From Mantis religiosa (Eukaryota; Arthropoda; Insecta; Mantodea; Mantidae), in NCBI GenBank assembly GCA_030765055.1, contig CM060953.1, forward strand, positions 12,757,045 to 12,821,044: a stretch of DNA of 64,000 bases, written 5' to 3'. The position numbers and the translations under genes were made by a program. A model generated the notes under the pieces. The model saw only the letters and a program-made list of their open reading frames with translations, had not been told where the DNA came from and did not search any database. Of the stretch, positions 11,639 to 23,585 are shown piece after piece. Numbering within the stretch: the stretch's first letter is position 1; the number at the start of each line of letters is the position of its first letter.

Positions 11639-12546
11639 ATGGAGGTTATTCAGAAAAGAGCTCTGTTAAACAACAACGCCACACTTGTTCAGGCTTCTAG
11701 GTTTATGGCCACTTTGAAAGATTATAACTTTGTATTCTGGCTGTCTTTCTTCTACAAGATCATGCCACATGTGGACATTTTGTACAATCAGCTGCAGAAA
11801 CGAGACTGCAATGCAACACTTGCCATCGCCCAGCTAAACGCATTTAAAAGGGAAGTGCAAAAGGTAAGAAATAGCGTGGATATCGAGGAACACGAAGAAA
11901 CTGAAATTAAGAGGAGAAGAATAGAAGATCATGATGTGAAAAGAAGAGAAGCTCTTGAAGTATGTGACATTCTTAGAGAAGTAAAGGACAGATTTAGCTT
12001 CACGGGGCATCTGGTAGCCACAACTTTGTTTCATCAAGAAAATTTCTAAGGCATTTCCAGAGGATTCCCTTAGAGAAACAATAAGGTTCTATCCTTTTAT
12101 CATTGGAACAAAAATTCGTAGAGAACTGACTGTAATTTACAATAGAGAGCAATTTCGTGGAATGTTCGGCGCTTTGTGCTTGATGGACTTCAATAAGGAA
12201 AACAATTTATATACTACATTCAGCGAATATGTCAAACTCCTCCGAGTACTGTTAATTATGCCAATGTCTACCGCTGAAGCAGAATGCTGTTTCTCAACTT
12301 TAAAAAGAATAAAAACTTTCCTTAGGAGCACAATGTCACAGGACCGATTGTCAGCATTAGCAATGCCTTCAATTGAGAGAGAATTTGTTATGAAGATCAG
12401 CGACTTCAACGCAAAAGTTATCGATAGATTCGCCAGGTCTAAGGAGAGTACAGCAGAGAATCTGTATAAATAGGTGAGTCACTACTACTCTGTATTTTAT
12501 TTTTCACTTGTGCACCACCAATAATTTAACCCACCAGCCGCCACTG
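11639..12546 (+). pseudogene. hAT transposase, C-terminal part with 3' terminal repeat
   Basis: First frame (11639-12049): FMATLKDYNFVFWLSFFYKI, MPHVDILYNQLQKRDCN and a charged helical stretch typical of ZMYM-like hAT transposases. One frameshift near 12037 leads into FSKAFPEDSLRETIRFYPF and RRELTVIYNREQFRG. It then runs into the hAT C-terminal dimerisation motif LLIMPMSTAEAECCFSTLKR, IKTFLRSTMSQDRLSALAM, ending at a stop near 12473. About 70 bp further on, the sequence ccaccagccgccactg ends at 12546; its complement CAGTGGCGGCTGGTGG is a plausible 3' terminal inverted repeat for this hAT group. The N-terminal zinc finger and the start of the catalytic domain are missing, so this is a 5'-deleted, frameshifted copy. 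Confidence 0.88.
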
Positions 12547-12965
12547 TAGGAGAGCGCATCGTGGCGATGTTCGTTATAAATGATTTTGTATCGCCAGTCC
12601 AAGAACGCCGTCATTCTCACAATTTAATGTTGCAGTCATAAGTGACAAAAAGATCTACAAATCATATGTTCAATGGATCTAATACAACGACAGTTATAAA
12701 GGTCCAAAAGTAATGTTATAGTTCTACTATTTTCACAATGAAAATTGAAAGAAATTATGTTGTACTTTCTTCTGCGCACGTTGTTGCGCCATTTGGCAAA
12801 TGTTTCCTTCGCTGGTATGGTCTTTATGATTAACGTTTTTTGAATGCTCCGTTTTGATTTTGTCATGCCTCGAAATTCATAATAGAGTTCATTATCATTT
12901 AATCTAGATTTATTAATTTTAAATTACGCTCATTTGAATTGTCATTAAATTTAAAAATTTAGAAG
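12547..12965. other. No recognisable feature
   Basis: AT-rich spacer between the hAT remnant and the 108-bp satellite. Confidence 0.4.
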
Positions 12966-15428
12966 ATATATGACTTAACGTTGGAGATTTTCTCTTCTCC
13001 TGAAAGTTGAATGTCTGGTAACTCTAAGATCTATGTACCCTGTACTTATTTGAACATCATTTCATTCATCGTCCGATATGACTTAACGTTGGAGATTTTC
13101 TCTTCTCCTGAAAGATGAATGTCTGGTAACTCTAAGCTCTATGTACCCTGTACTCATTTGAACATCATTTCATTCATCGTCCGATATGACTTAACGTTGG
13201 AGGTTTTCTCTTATTCTAAAAGATGAATGTCTGGTAACTCTAAGCTCTATGTACCCTGTACTTATTTGAACATCATTTCATTCATCGTCCGATATTACTT
13301 AACGTTGGAGGTTTTCTCTTATCCTGAAAGATGAATGCCTGGTAACTCTAAGCTCTATGTACCCTGTACTTATTTGAACATCATTTCATTCATCGTCCGA
13401 TATTACTTAACGTTGGAGGTTTTCTCTTATCCTGAAAGATGAATGTCTGGTAACTCTAAGCTCTATGAACCCTGTACTCATTTGAACATCATTTCATTCA
13501 CCGTCCGATATGACTTAACGTTGGAGGTTTTCTCTTATCCTGAAAGATGAATGTCTGGTAACTCTAAGCTCTATGTACCCTGTACTTATTTGAACATCGT
13601 TTCATTTATCGTCCGATATGACTTAACGTTGGAGGTTTTCTCTTATCCTGAAAGATGAATGTCTGGTAACTCTAAGCTCTATGTACCCTGTACTCATTTG
13701 AACATCATTTCTTTCATCGTCCGATATGACTTAACGTTGGAGGTTTTCTCTTATCCCGAAAGATGAATGTCTGGTAACTCTAAGCTCTATGTACTCTGTA
13801 CTTATTTGAACATCGTTTCATTTATCGTCCGATATGACTTAACGTTGGAGGTTTTCTCTTATCCTGAAAGATGAATGTCTAGTAACTCTAAGCTCTATGT
13901 ACCCTGTACTTATTTGAACATCGTTTCATTTATCGTCTGATATGACTTAACGTTGGAGGTTTTCTCTTATCCTGAAAGATGAATGTCTAGTAACTCTAAG
14001 CTCTATGTACCCTGTACTTATTTGAACATCGTTTCATTTATCGTCCGATATGACTTAACGTTGGAGGTTTTCTCTTATCCTGAAAGATGAATGTCTGGTA
14101 ACTCTAAGCTCTATGTACCCTGTACTCATTTGAACATCATTTCATTCATCGTCCGATATGACTTAACGTTGGAGGTTTTCTCTTATCCTGAAAGATGAAT
14201 GTCTGGTAACTCTAAGCTCTATGTACCCTGTACTCATTTGAACATCATTTCATTCATCGTCCGATATGACTTAACGTTGGAGGTTTTCTCTTATCCTGAA
14301 AGATGAATGTCTGGTAACTCTAAGCTCTATGTACCCTGTACTCATTTGAACATCATTTCTTTCATCGTCCGATATGACTTAACGTTGGAGGTTTTCTCTT
14401 ATCCTGAAAGATGAATGTCTGGTAACTCTAAGCTCTATGTACCCTGTACTCATTTGAACATCATTTCATTCATCGTCCGATATGACTTAACGTTGGAGGT
14501 TTTCTCTTATCCTGAAAGATGAATGTCTGGTAACTCTAAGCTCTATGTACCCTGTACTCATTTGAACATCATTTCTTTCATCGTCCGATATGACTTAACG
14601 TTGGAGGTTTTCTCTTATCCTGAAAGATGAATGTCTGGTAACTCTAAGCTCTATGTACCCTGTACTCATTTGAACATCATTTCTTTCATAGTCCGATATG
14701 ACTTAACGTTGGAGGTTTTCTCTTATCCTGAAAGATGAATGTCTGGTAACTCTAAGCTCTATGTACCCTGTACTCATTTGAACATCATTTCTTTCATCGT
14801 CCGATATGACTTAACGTTGGAGGTTTTCTCTTATCCTGAAAGATGAATGTCTGGTAACTCTAAGCTCTATGTACCCTGTACTTATTTGAACATCATTTCA
14901 TTCCTCGTCCGATATGACTTAACGTTGGAGGTTTTCTCTTATCCTGAAAGATGGATGTCTGGTAACTCTAAGCTCTATGTACCCTGTACTCATTTGAACA
15001 TCATTTCTTTCATCGTCCGATATGACTTAACGTTGGAGGTTTTCTCTTATCCTGAAAGATGAATGTCTGGTAACTCTAAGCTCTATGTACCCTGTACTCA
15101 TTTGAACATCATTTCTTTCATCGTCCGATATGACTTAACGTTGGAGGTTTTCTCGTATCCTGAAAGATGAATGTCTGGTAACTCTAAGCTCTATGTACCC
15201 TGTACTCATTTGAACATCATTTCTTTCATCGTCCGATATGACTTAACGTTGGAGGTTTTCTCTTATCCTGAAAGATGAATGTCTGGTAACTCTAAGCTCT
15301 ATGTACCCTGTACTTATTTGAACATCATTTCATTCATCGTCCGATATGACTTAACGTTGGAGGTTTTCTCTTATCCTGAAAGATGAATGTCTGATAACTC
15401 TAAGCTCTATGTACCCTGTACTCATTTC
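12966..15428. repeat. 108-bp satellite array 1, ~23 monomers, SINE-A-derived
   Basis: Period is exactly 108 bp (aggttttctctta recurs at 13201, 13741, 14281, 14821 and 15361, i.e. every 5 units). The monomer reads gttggaggttttctcttatc, ctgaaagatgaatgtctggt, aactctaagctctatgtacc, then catttgaacatcatttcatt and catcgtccgatatgacttaa. This is the complement of the SINE-A segment at 2686-2800. 108 is divisible by three, so an open 36-residue repeat appears in one frame; it is not a gene. Confidence 0.97.
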
Positions 15429-17052
15429 ATTCGGGTGAAACGCAATAATCCCAGGGGCAGTCATTGAGTGTTTGAGGGATTAATCTTGAAAACCCATGTT
15501 TCCCGCATATCTAATTGTGTAGGAAAATCATTAGATTTGTAATAAAATCACTTCAACGAATTGATTAACACAAAGTACAACCTGCAAATTACTCTTCTAA
15601 AACGCACGAGTGCAGAAAGCCATAGGCGTGTACTCTTCAGATGTCATATGGACGTCATTACTATATATTTGGCACCACTTTTGCGATTTAAACAAAGAAA
15701 TTTCGATCAGGAACTCAATTAGAAAGCAATAATACAACGTTCATTCAAGCAGCTGGCGGCTGACTGAGGGTCAGCACGACGTATGTCATTCGTGTACCTG
15801 TCCTACACCGACTTAACCACTTAAATCAGGGTGGTGGTGGTTTAAATTTAGGTGGATGAAAAATAGTAATAATAATTAAAAGTTAATAATAATACTATAA
15901 TAATATTATAATAATTAATCATAATGATCCAGAGGTCCAGTCATTTATCTATTTGCTTTAGAAGACTGCCATTCTCACATAGAATAATGTGTTACTTCAT
16001 TATTAGCTAACACTGAAATATAGTTTACTGTTGCTCTTGTCCTATAACACACAATTAAATGAAAGCTATATTTAACAAATAAAGTTGCCATTTCTTATAA
16101 TAATTTCTATACAGTTATAAATTTTGTTTCTCGCGATAAGATATTACAGGTGGTGCCATCTCTGGAGAGTAGGATGCGGTCAGTTTTTGTTGGCATTTCT
16201 TGTCCACTAAAACGTCTCTCCTAGTGAGCGATTGATATAACTAAAACAACGTTTCGTGCCAGATGTTTCTACCTACTGCATACGCAGTAAAACGAGTAAA
16301 AATACGTAAAAAATTACATTCGCTTCGTTTTCATGCAACGTACTGTTTGTCTGTTGATATATTACAAAGAAGTGACTTAGGGCCTTTCAACTCCAACCGA
16401 TCCCTGGCCGTGCCCTCGGGTTTCATTAGCCAAGTAGTAATTCATTGTTGTAATATTACACCATGGGACATTTAACACTATGTAATAAACAGTCCTTTTA
16501 TACTTTATTTAACTTTCGCTAGGGTTGGTTATATTGCTTTATTTCATCTTCCCCGTTTTTATTGGCTCTGCGAAATCTGCTTTTTGTAATGAGTCTTCGG
16601 AACGCCAGTTTAATTATCTCTTCCTTAATTTCTTTTCTACACCTTAATATAAGCTGTGATATATCGCAGATAATATTGCCGGTACTTTGTTCTCCATTAC
16701 GGTCACTGTAGCTTCATCCACAGCGGACAAAATTTGTTTCTTCGAGCTGCGCAGCCCAGAATTTACACTCCATTTGCCTCTTTTTGTTGCCGGGTTAATA
16801 TGGCGTCCTTTTTTGTGCCTCAGTAAAACCCCGCTCGTTTGGTAGGTTCCCGCGAGAATTTAATGATCACAAACAAAGATACATTTATCTTTCCTGAGGG
16901 AAGAGATTCCGTGCAGACTTAGGATAATACCATTCGCTAAATTCACCGCGAGTTTATTCAGAAACTGTTCTAGATGTTTGTCGATCTGCAAGGCAAGCGT
17001 TGCATTATCTACCTTATACCAACTTCAGTGTAGTGTAGTGTTTTACTTCCAT
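15429..17052. other. No recognisable feature
   Basis: AT-rich, with a short (AAT)-rich patch near 15850-15920. No coding or mobile-element signature recognised. Confidence 0.4.
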
Positions 17053-17729
17053 TAATAGTGGACAAATTATTAGCAAAAGTGAAAAATCCTTTATTTTTTG
17101 TACGCTAAGAAAAAAAACAGTATGACACTGTGACACTGAATGTTCAGGAAAAACATTTTAATATTCAGTGTGACCTCCCGTAGCTTTAATTAAGACCAAA
17201 ATTCGTCTGGGCATCCCTTATATTAAGGTTTTGCACAAATCACAAATTTATTCATCTTCTCTCCATATGGAAACCCTTTGCTTTCACTTTTTTTATGAGA
17301 ATATGCCACAGATTTTCTATTGGGTTCATGTCTGGACTGTTTCCTGGCAAATGCAGTTGAGAAATTCCATCTGTTTTGAATTCCTCTGACACTTCTTACT
17401 CAATGGCATGACGCTCCATCTTGCATGAAAATGCCATCTCCTGATGTAAACCATTCACTGTACATAGGTACCACAAAGTTGTTTATCACTTCATTGTACT
17501 TAGTAGCATTCATATTGCTTTCTACAACGTGCAAAGGCCCCGGTCTATATGTTGAGATACCTCGCCACACCATTATTTTAGTAGGATATTTCACACGCTG
17601 CACCAAACACTCCTGCTTCAGTTGCCCTCCAGGACTCCTTCTTACATAAGTACGATTGTCTTCCTTCACAGAAACATAGGATTCATCACTCATCACACGA
17701 AACTGCAAACATGAAAATTATATTTGATA

Positions 17730-18618
17730 AATCCTTTCATGGAAGTGTTGAGAACAGTGTTGTTGTATAAATTAAATTAATTGGGAGGCAATCTTTAATA
17801 GTTTAGCACACAGATTGGTCAACATCCCTCTCACAGCAGAAGAATACAAAATAGAATACAACAAAATTATTGAAATAGCACAGAAAAATGACTTTCCCAA
17901 ATCACTAGTAGACAAAAAAGTGAACTTAGCAAAAAAGAAGAAACTACTAAAGGAAACCACAACCCTCTCAGCTACAGAAACTAAAATGATCTTCAAAAAA
18001 TTCACTTACCATCCATGGGCCTTTGATAAATTCAAAAAAGTCTTCAAAAAACAAAACATTCAACTAGCTCCAGTGAACCATTACTCCTTAAAAAACCTAA
18101 TTTGCTCAAACATTAAAGATGCCATTCCATCTAACAAAAAATCTGGTATATATCAAATTGAATGCTGTGACTGTAGTCAAATTTATATTGGAAAAACCAA
18201 AAGAAATTTAGAAACAAGAGCAAAGGAACACTTTAGGAACATAAAATACAAACAATTAGAAAAATCAGCAGTTGCCACGCATTTTTGGGAAAAAAACCAC
18301 AACATAAATCCAGAACCAAAATTACTAAAACATACAACAGGAAAAGAAGAACTGTCCACATGGGAACAAATCTTTATTTCAAAAAATAGGAACAAAGTAT
18401 TCAATTTTGACATCCCCCAGAAAGATTTGTTCAGCAAGTTCCTCGAACCGCCACCAGAGGAGACCGATGACAAAATATTGCCAGCTACACCAATGAGAAC
18501 AAGTCGATGTCCGGCTGAAGATAGGGAAGGCCTCAGAAACCGGTTCCGGGAAAATTTAAAAGTGAGTGTTTTTTTGTGTTATTAATCGATTCCCAATTAA
18601 TTTAAATTATATTTGATA
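17730..18618 (+). mobile_element. Penelope-like element insertion with 15-bp target duplication
   Basis: The direct repeat AAATTATATTTGATA occurs at 17715-17729 and again at 18604-18618, exactly bracketing the Penelope-derived segment inside the Tc1 element. Near each end is an inverted motif, taaattaattggga (about 17771-17784) and its complement tcccaattaattta (about 18590-18603). It may be part of the complex terminal repeats Penelope elements carry. Confidence 0.8.
17815..18585 (+). pseudogene. Penelope GIY-YIG endonuclease C-terminal fragment
   Basis: This is one open frame of 256 codons. Order: linker (TAEEYKIEYNKIIEIAQKND, FTYHPWAFDKFKKVFKKQ), then GIY-YIG core SGIYQIECCDCSQIYIGKTK, TRAKEHFRN, ATHFWEKNHNI and a C-terminal NFDIP motif. 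The YVDD reverse-transcriptase core seen in the 0.8-1.9 kb copy is missing, so this is a strongly 5'-truncated insertion. The retained frame is unbroken, which suggests a relatively recent arrival compared with its host Tc1 copy. The open frame does not imply function: no start codon context or complete enzyme is present. Confidence 0.88.
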
Positions 18619-19550
18619 TTTTAAAAAGAAATTAATTTGAGTAACTTCTTTAATTTCAATAAAGTGACTATTTTGATAAAATGAGCAATTCATTTTTCTT
18701 TTAGTTTCTTTAATTACAACATAGTGAAATTAACTTGCCTTTTTCAATTGTTCTGGACTCCAATCTTTCTGTTTTATAGCCCAGAGCAGCAGTTTTTTCT
18801 TCATGGCCGGAGTCAGTATCTGCTTTTTAATTGGTCACTTTGCCTTCAAATCAGCATCAAATAGCCGTCTGCGAATTGGTCTTGCACTAACTTCAGCTCC
18901 ATGTTCTTTGGCAAACCTCTGAAGTTGAAGTTAATCGCCTATTTTGGCGATCAAAAACATTTGTAGTGGCCTCTTTTCTGCCACACCTCCCATGCCGATG
19001 GACGTTGATTTTCTTTGATCTTTTTGGCTAAGCTACTCACATAGCTAATGCTAACACCAACCAATTTACTTATTTCTGTTAGAGAATGAGTTATTTTGTT
19101 CCAACAGCACTTAGGAGAAACATCACTAGTTTTACCCATCTTCACACTAGGCAGAAAACTCCTTTTGATGTGGTGAGCTGGATGAAAACGATCTGTCTAC
19201 CTGCTAAACCAAACCCCACCACATTTCTTACCCATCCTGCCACTTCATAAGGGATGTAGGTACCCAACAAAAGCGTTACTTGAAAAATGGGAAGGCAGAT
19301 AAAAAGAAAAACGAAAGAACTAACCAAACGAAAAGTCTGCATAAAATACAATAGTGTAATATTATTTCATATATTGTATCATATAATGCATCATATAAGC
19401 ATGATAAGATGTCTGAGAGCAAAGGGAAATGTTGAAAATTAATAAATACCACATAAAATGGAGCTACCTCACATATATCTAAATATAAATACAATTAAAA
19501 TAGAAATTTGTGCTAGAACACAAGTTTTGCTAATAATTTGTCCACTGTTA

Positions 19551-20309
19551 TAGAAAGTGTAGTACTCGAACTTTTATCGGAAAAGCATTTTTTAATATAT
19601 CCTGAACCATTTTCCAACAAAAAGTACAGAAAATTCAACATAAACATTTAATTTCTTATGAAAATTAGTTATATTAATAAAAGAGCATTCAAAAACCAGT
19701 TTACTTATTATATAAAATTGTAAATAAATATAACTTTAAAATCGTTATTTCTAAACTACAATCTTGGCATTTTCAGGACTACTGGATTGGACTCTGCACG
19801 GAGTTCCAGAGTCTTTTGTACCCATGTTCCATGTGGGACATCCACCAAACGATGAATAGCGAAGTATCGTAACTATAGTGATGCAAAAATAACAAATGGT
19901 AAACCGTGTGAGAGATTCAGGCAACGAAAGTCTTATATTTGAAGAAATTCGAGAAGAAGCTCGAATTGCTAATCTTAGTTTGCTGCCACAAACGTCCTCT
20001 GCAATTTATGACAAAGAATATTTATGTTGCAGTTCAAAAAGTATTACAAATATTTGCGAGGATGTAATTTTGGTGTATAAGTAAAGAAAAATTGAACATC
20101 GGAGTAATCGATAGTCAAAGAGATTATATATAATACTGTGACGTTGCACGTTAAATAATGATGTGTTTTTGTCTCGCAAATTTTAACTTTATTCTTCTGT
20201 TTGACCTGCGTATTGACTCTGGTAGAGACAATTCGACTCTTTACAAATATTATTCATGTGTAACAGTAAAAGTAAATATGTATGTATACCAACACTCGAC
20301 ATATGGCAA
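19551..20309. other. No recognisable feature
   Basis: AT-rich; a 62-codon frame at 19896-20084 has no motif I know. Confidence 0.4.
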
Positions 20310-20760
20310 CTACGGCCTTCGGGGTAACCTCGCCCCACTACGGACCCATTTCTCTGGCGAAGGCACCCAGAGGGCGGTGTCCATTACCTCCAATGGCAGG
20401 GTGATAGCGAAGAAGACGCTGAAGCGAGGGAAATTACAGTTTATACCATGGACTCCGAAACATAGGGGACACTTCACATGAACTAGACAGAAGTGAAGGC
20501 GCGGATAGGACTGACTTAAAGTCGACTACCCCAGAACTGGGACCCTCAGCAGGAGAGTCGCGAACGAAAGCACTGCTCTACCCCGGCGGACGTAAAGTAA
20601 ATGAAGAAGTAGACGAATACAAGTATAAATGGAAGAATATCAAATACAATGGATGATAGGAGAGATACCAAAAATAATCCTATCATATAAAGGAAGAGCA
20701 CGACCAAGAAATGAGGCCGGAACAGGCCAATTGGCCTAAATCATGAAAGAAAGCAGAAGA
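20310..20760. repeat. Unclassified GC-rich repeat-like segment
   Basis: Sharp base-composition change relative to the AT-rich flanks, ending in a purine-rich A-tail-like stretch (gaaagcagaagaagaaaaaa). This looks like a retroposon 3' end, but no coding motif or tRNA box is convincing. Confidence 0.4.
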
Positions 20761-20869
20761 AGAAAAAATCGTTGCAGTCATTTTTGGAAAAATCAATATT
20801 TTCGAACAATTTTCTATATATGGATTAGTTTGAGGTGGGGATATTTCTTAAAAAATAGACTAACATGAC

Positions 20870-20878
20870 GCCCCCCCC

Positions 20879-20957
<79 letters not shown>
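20870..20957. repeat. C run followed by (CA)n microsatellite
   Basis: About ten C residues, then 39 CA dinucleotides. A Cys/Val frame on the minus strand is an artefact. Confidence 0.98.
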
Positions 20958-20959
<2 letters not shown>

Positions 20960-22870
20960 CGTATTAAAAATGCATCTATGGGTTCTTACGGTGAAATCTC
21001 TTTGGATGGAACTATTTTGTATGTAACCTATTAAAAAGAAAGAGTAAAAGTTGGTTGCCATGAACATAAAATTACGAAAATGAAAGCGAAATATTTGAAC
21101 AAACGAAGGTATTTAACAGAAGCAGTAAAACTGGAAGTTATACTGTCTCTATTTTCAACTTTAGCAGGTATTTGAGGGTATTTGGCCACGGATGGCGCGT
21201 TAGCTCTACCTCTTGCAATATATTGGTACACAGAGAAACTAAACTGCAGTCCTGCTTTAACATTTACCTGAAATTTACGTTGATCCCGAAACAAAAGCAG
21301 TTCAGCTATAAATCTACACAAAAGCTGCACTAGTTACTCACGGCGCAGTTTATTCTTTCTGCTTACCAGCACCAACATAGACGATGACGTCAGACCAATA
21401 AGGATGCCTCACATGATCGTAATCTCTATAAATGTAGTGCAAGGGTTGTAACAATCACTAACATTCATCTATAATTAAAATACCGCCATTTAAATGGCAA
21501 AGAAATTAACAAGAACCCACAAACTGAGAGAAAAACAAATGAGTTCTGTTTCGAAGAAGCGTTTACTAGGCTGAACACCAGGTGGCGTGTTGAGGTATTC
21601 TCACGTGACAACGGCTATCTGTGAGATATAGAGAAATGCTTATAGCTACCACGTCTCAGTGCATTCAAGTTGCTTCTATGCCACTGAATATTCAAATTAT
21701 AATCATTCTATAACCGAGGTTATGTTAGCTGTATTTAATAAACTTCTTCAATCCATTCTTTCTGTGATAAGTTAAAAAAAGGAAAGACCGATTTCAGATT
21801 AAAAAAATAAATAAAGACGAGAACTTTGTGTCTACATTTTCAGAAAGCTTGATTACGTAACTGCCATCCCGGACTATTGATAAGATGTTTTGAAAGCTTA
21901 ACTGCTGGTTTAAATAAACAAACTAAACTTAACAAACACCCTTAATTTTTTTCAATATACACAATGGCTTGCTTAAAACCAGAGGGATTCCGGGGTAGTG
22001 ACTCCGTGTCTTAAAAATGGTCAGAAATACGATTTTAAATTATGTGCACATGAATCGTGTAGTCGTGCTTACTACTGTTTTCCAGAGGCAGTGAAATGAC
22101 CTGACTAAACAAAAAACCAGAGAAGCTGGAGGAAGTCAGTGTAAATTCTCTGTGGGAATACTTGTTATTCTAAGATTTGTGTCCGGATAGTGGTGCGGCG
22201 AAGGGATAGCAGAAATCCGTGCCGATTATTTGCTGGCACGCCTATCGTTGGCAGCACATTTCAGTCAGTAGTGCCAATTGTGCTCATATAAAGATTAATG
22301 TGCTATACTGATAAATGATAGCTAGCCACCAATCAATAAGTGTAACAGCGTGCCATGAAAAAGTTAGGGAAGAACTATGTTTTTATACATAATTTAATAG
22401 TTTTCCTTATTCATAATACTTAAAATTAAATTAATTTTTGCTTTATAATGTTACCTACGTTGTACGCCATGCTGGGAATATTAAAAGCTCTTGCGTGTGC
22501 GAGCGCTGCAGGTGCTATTTTATTAATGTAACACTAATAAGGTCATTTTAAACAAAAATAGCCTATTTTCTACATTATTGTTAGAAGGTGAGGAACAGAT
22601 GGGAAGATCTGCTCCTGATCTGCACGAAAATATCTATAAATAAATAAATAATTCTGCAGACGTGATATAAAAATGTTTTTTTTTTTTCTGTTTTCCATGC
22701 AATTTGTTTAGTGCGATAATCGCTAGTTAAAATGTGTGTGGGTTCACGCGATAAGAAACAGCAATGTACCTGCGACAATTCCTTAAATTGATATGTTCGA
22801 TAATTTATTTGTAAATGTTAAGGTAGCTCGATGTTTGCTTGAGGAAAAAATTCATTTAAACTTTTTGTTT
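20958..22870. other. No recognisable feature
   Basis: AT-rich unique-looking DNA with short motif-free frames. No repeat or coding signature recognised. Confidence 0.4.
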
Positions 22871-22877
22871 TTGTTTT

Positions 22878-23108
22878 GTCATGTCATGTCATGTCATGTC
22901 ATGTCATGTCGGACGATGAATGGAATGGGCGAGATGACGCTCAAATTGACCCAGGGTCCATGGAGCTTAGAGTTACCCGACATTCGTTTTTAGGATGAGG
23001 TAAAACCCCGGGAAAACCTTATCCAGGTAACTCACCCTGACCGAGATTCGAACTCGGGACCTCTTGAACGTGAGGCAGACATGATACCATCTACGCTACG
23101 GAGGCGGA
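22878..23108 (-). repeat. SINE-A, near complete, with pentanucleotide tail
   Basis: Same family as 2681-2912. The B box GAGTTCGAATC lies on the minus strand near 23050. The 3' end is a run of (ATGAC) units (gtcatgtcatgtcatgtcat on plus), a short microsatellite tail fused to CGTCCGACATGAC. This shows that the SINE-A 3' end tolerates tandem tail growth. Confidence 0.88.
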
Positions 23109-23585
23109 CCATTTAAACTTACTAAGACTGACAGACGTGATTAATCCTTGTTTCACGTAAGCTTGCCGCTTATCTCTTAACGGTTACATGACCTAATCAC
23201 CTCTCATTGCCTGCTGTTGTGGTAAAGACTGTCGTGCGGTAAAAATTAGTTCGTTATTTAACATGGTGATATATCCTTATATGTTGGACGAGAATTGTCA
23301 AATTTATATTTTCGTAACTCTTTTAATTAAATATATTACGCAACAGAGTTGATTTATCTGTAATGCATGTTAATTCTTAAACGAAGTAAAGAGGAGGTTC
23401 CTTTGATCTCAAGCACATGACACGATATCACGTGATTTAGCGGTACATATTTGTTTATATGACTTTTATCACTCACCTTGTTTTGAACTGGATTAGTCAT
23501 ATATCGCCATTCGAAGGTTGTTGTGCCTAGTGCGAAAGCTAAATTATTTTATTGATCGTTTATTGCGCGTGTAGTTATATGAATA
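23109..23585. other. No recognisable feature
   Basis: AT-rich spacer. Confidence 0.4.

Larger units (their letters stand above)
17190..19145 (-). pseudogene. Tc1-like transposase, two exons, degenerate
   Basis: The N-terminal part (19139 downward) reads MGKTSDVSPKCCWNKI, EISKLVGVSISYVSSLAKKI: a paired-like HTH. Stops follow in the middle, then KKLLLWAIKQKDWSPEQLKK ends at 18739. The catalytic part resumes at 17702 with FRVMSDESYVSV (first catalytic Asp), YRPGPLHVVESN and FMQDGASCH (second Asp). After a frameshift it reads ISQLHLPGNSPDMNPIENLW (catalytic Glu). Between 18739 and 17702 the edges read AAG|GCAAGT and TTTGCAG|TTT. That is a GC-AG intron joining codons in phase 0 and restoring the expected Tc1 order (...EQLKK-FRVMSDES...). 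Stops and a frameshift make the copy inactive. The intron is inferred, not shown by transcript data. Confidence 0.82.
17055..19548 (-). mobile_element. Tc1-like element with TIRs, split by a Penelope insertion
   Basis: Inverted termini A(T/C)AGTGGACAAATTATTAG occur at 17055 (direct) and 19548 (inverted), flanked by TA at 17053-17054 and 19549-19550. Total length is 2494 bp, about 1.6 kb without the 889-bp Penelope insertion. The size, TIRs, TA target and minus-strand DDE transposase all agree with the Tc1 group. Confidence 0.88.

Noticed and set aside
14847..15062. Open frame with a 36-residue repeat (also 52984-53415)
   Set aside because: It is just the 108-bp satellite, whose period is divisible by three. 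No independent coding evidence.
17815..18585. 256-codon open frame as a host gene
   Set aside because: It is a GIY-YIG domain of a 5'-truncated Penelope element bracketed by a target duplication.
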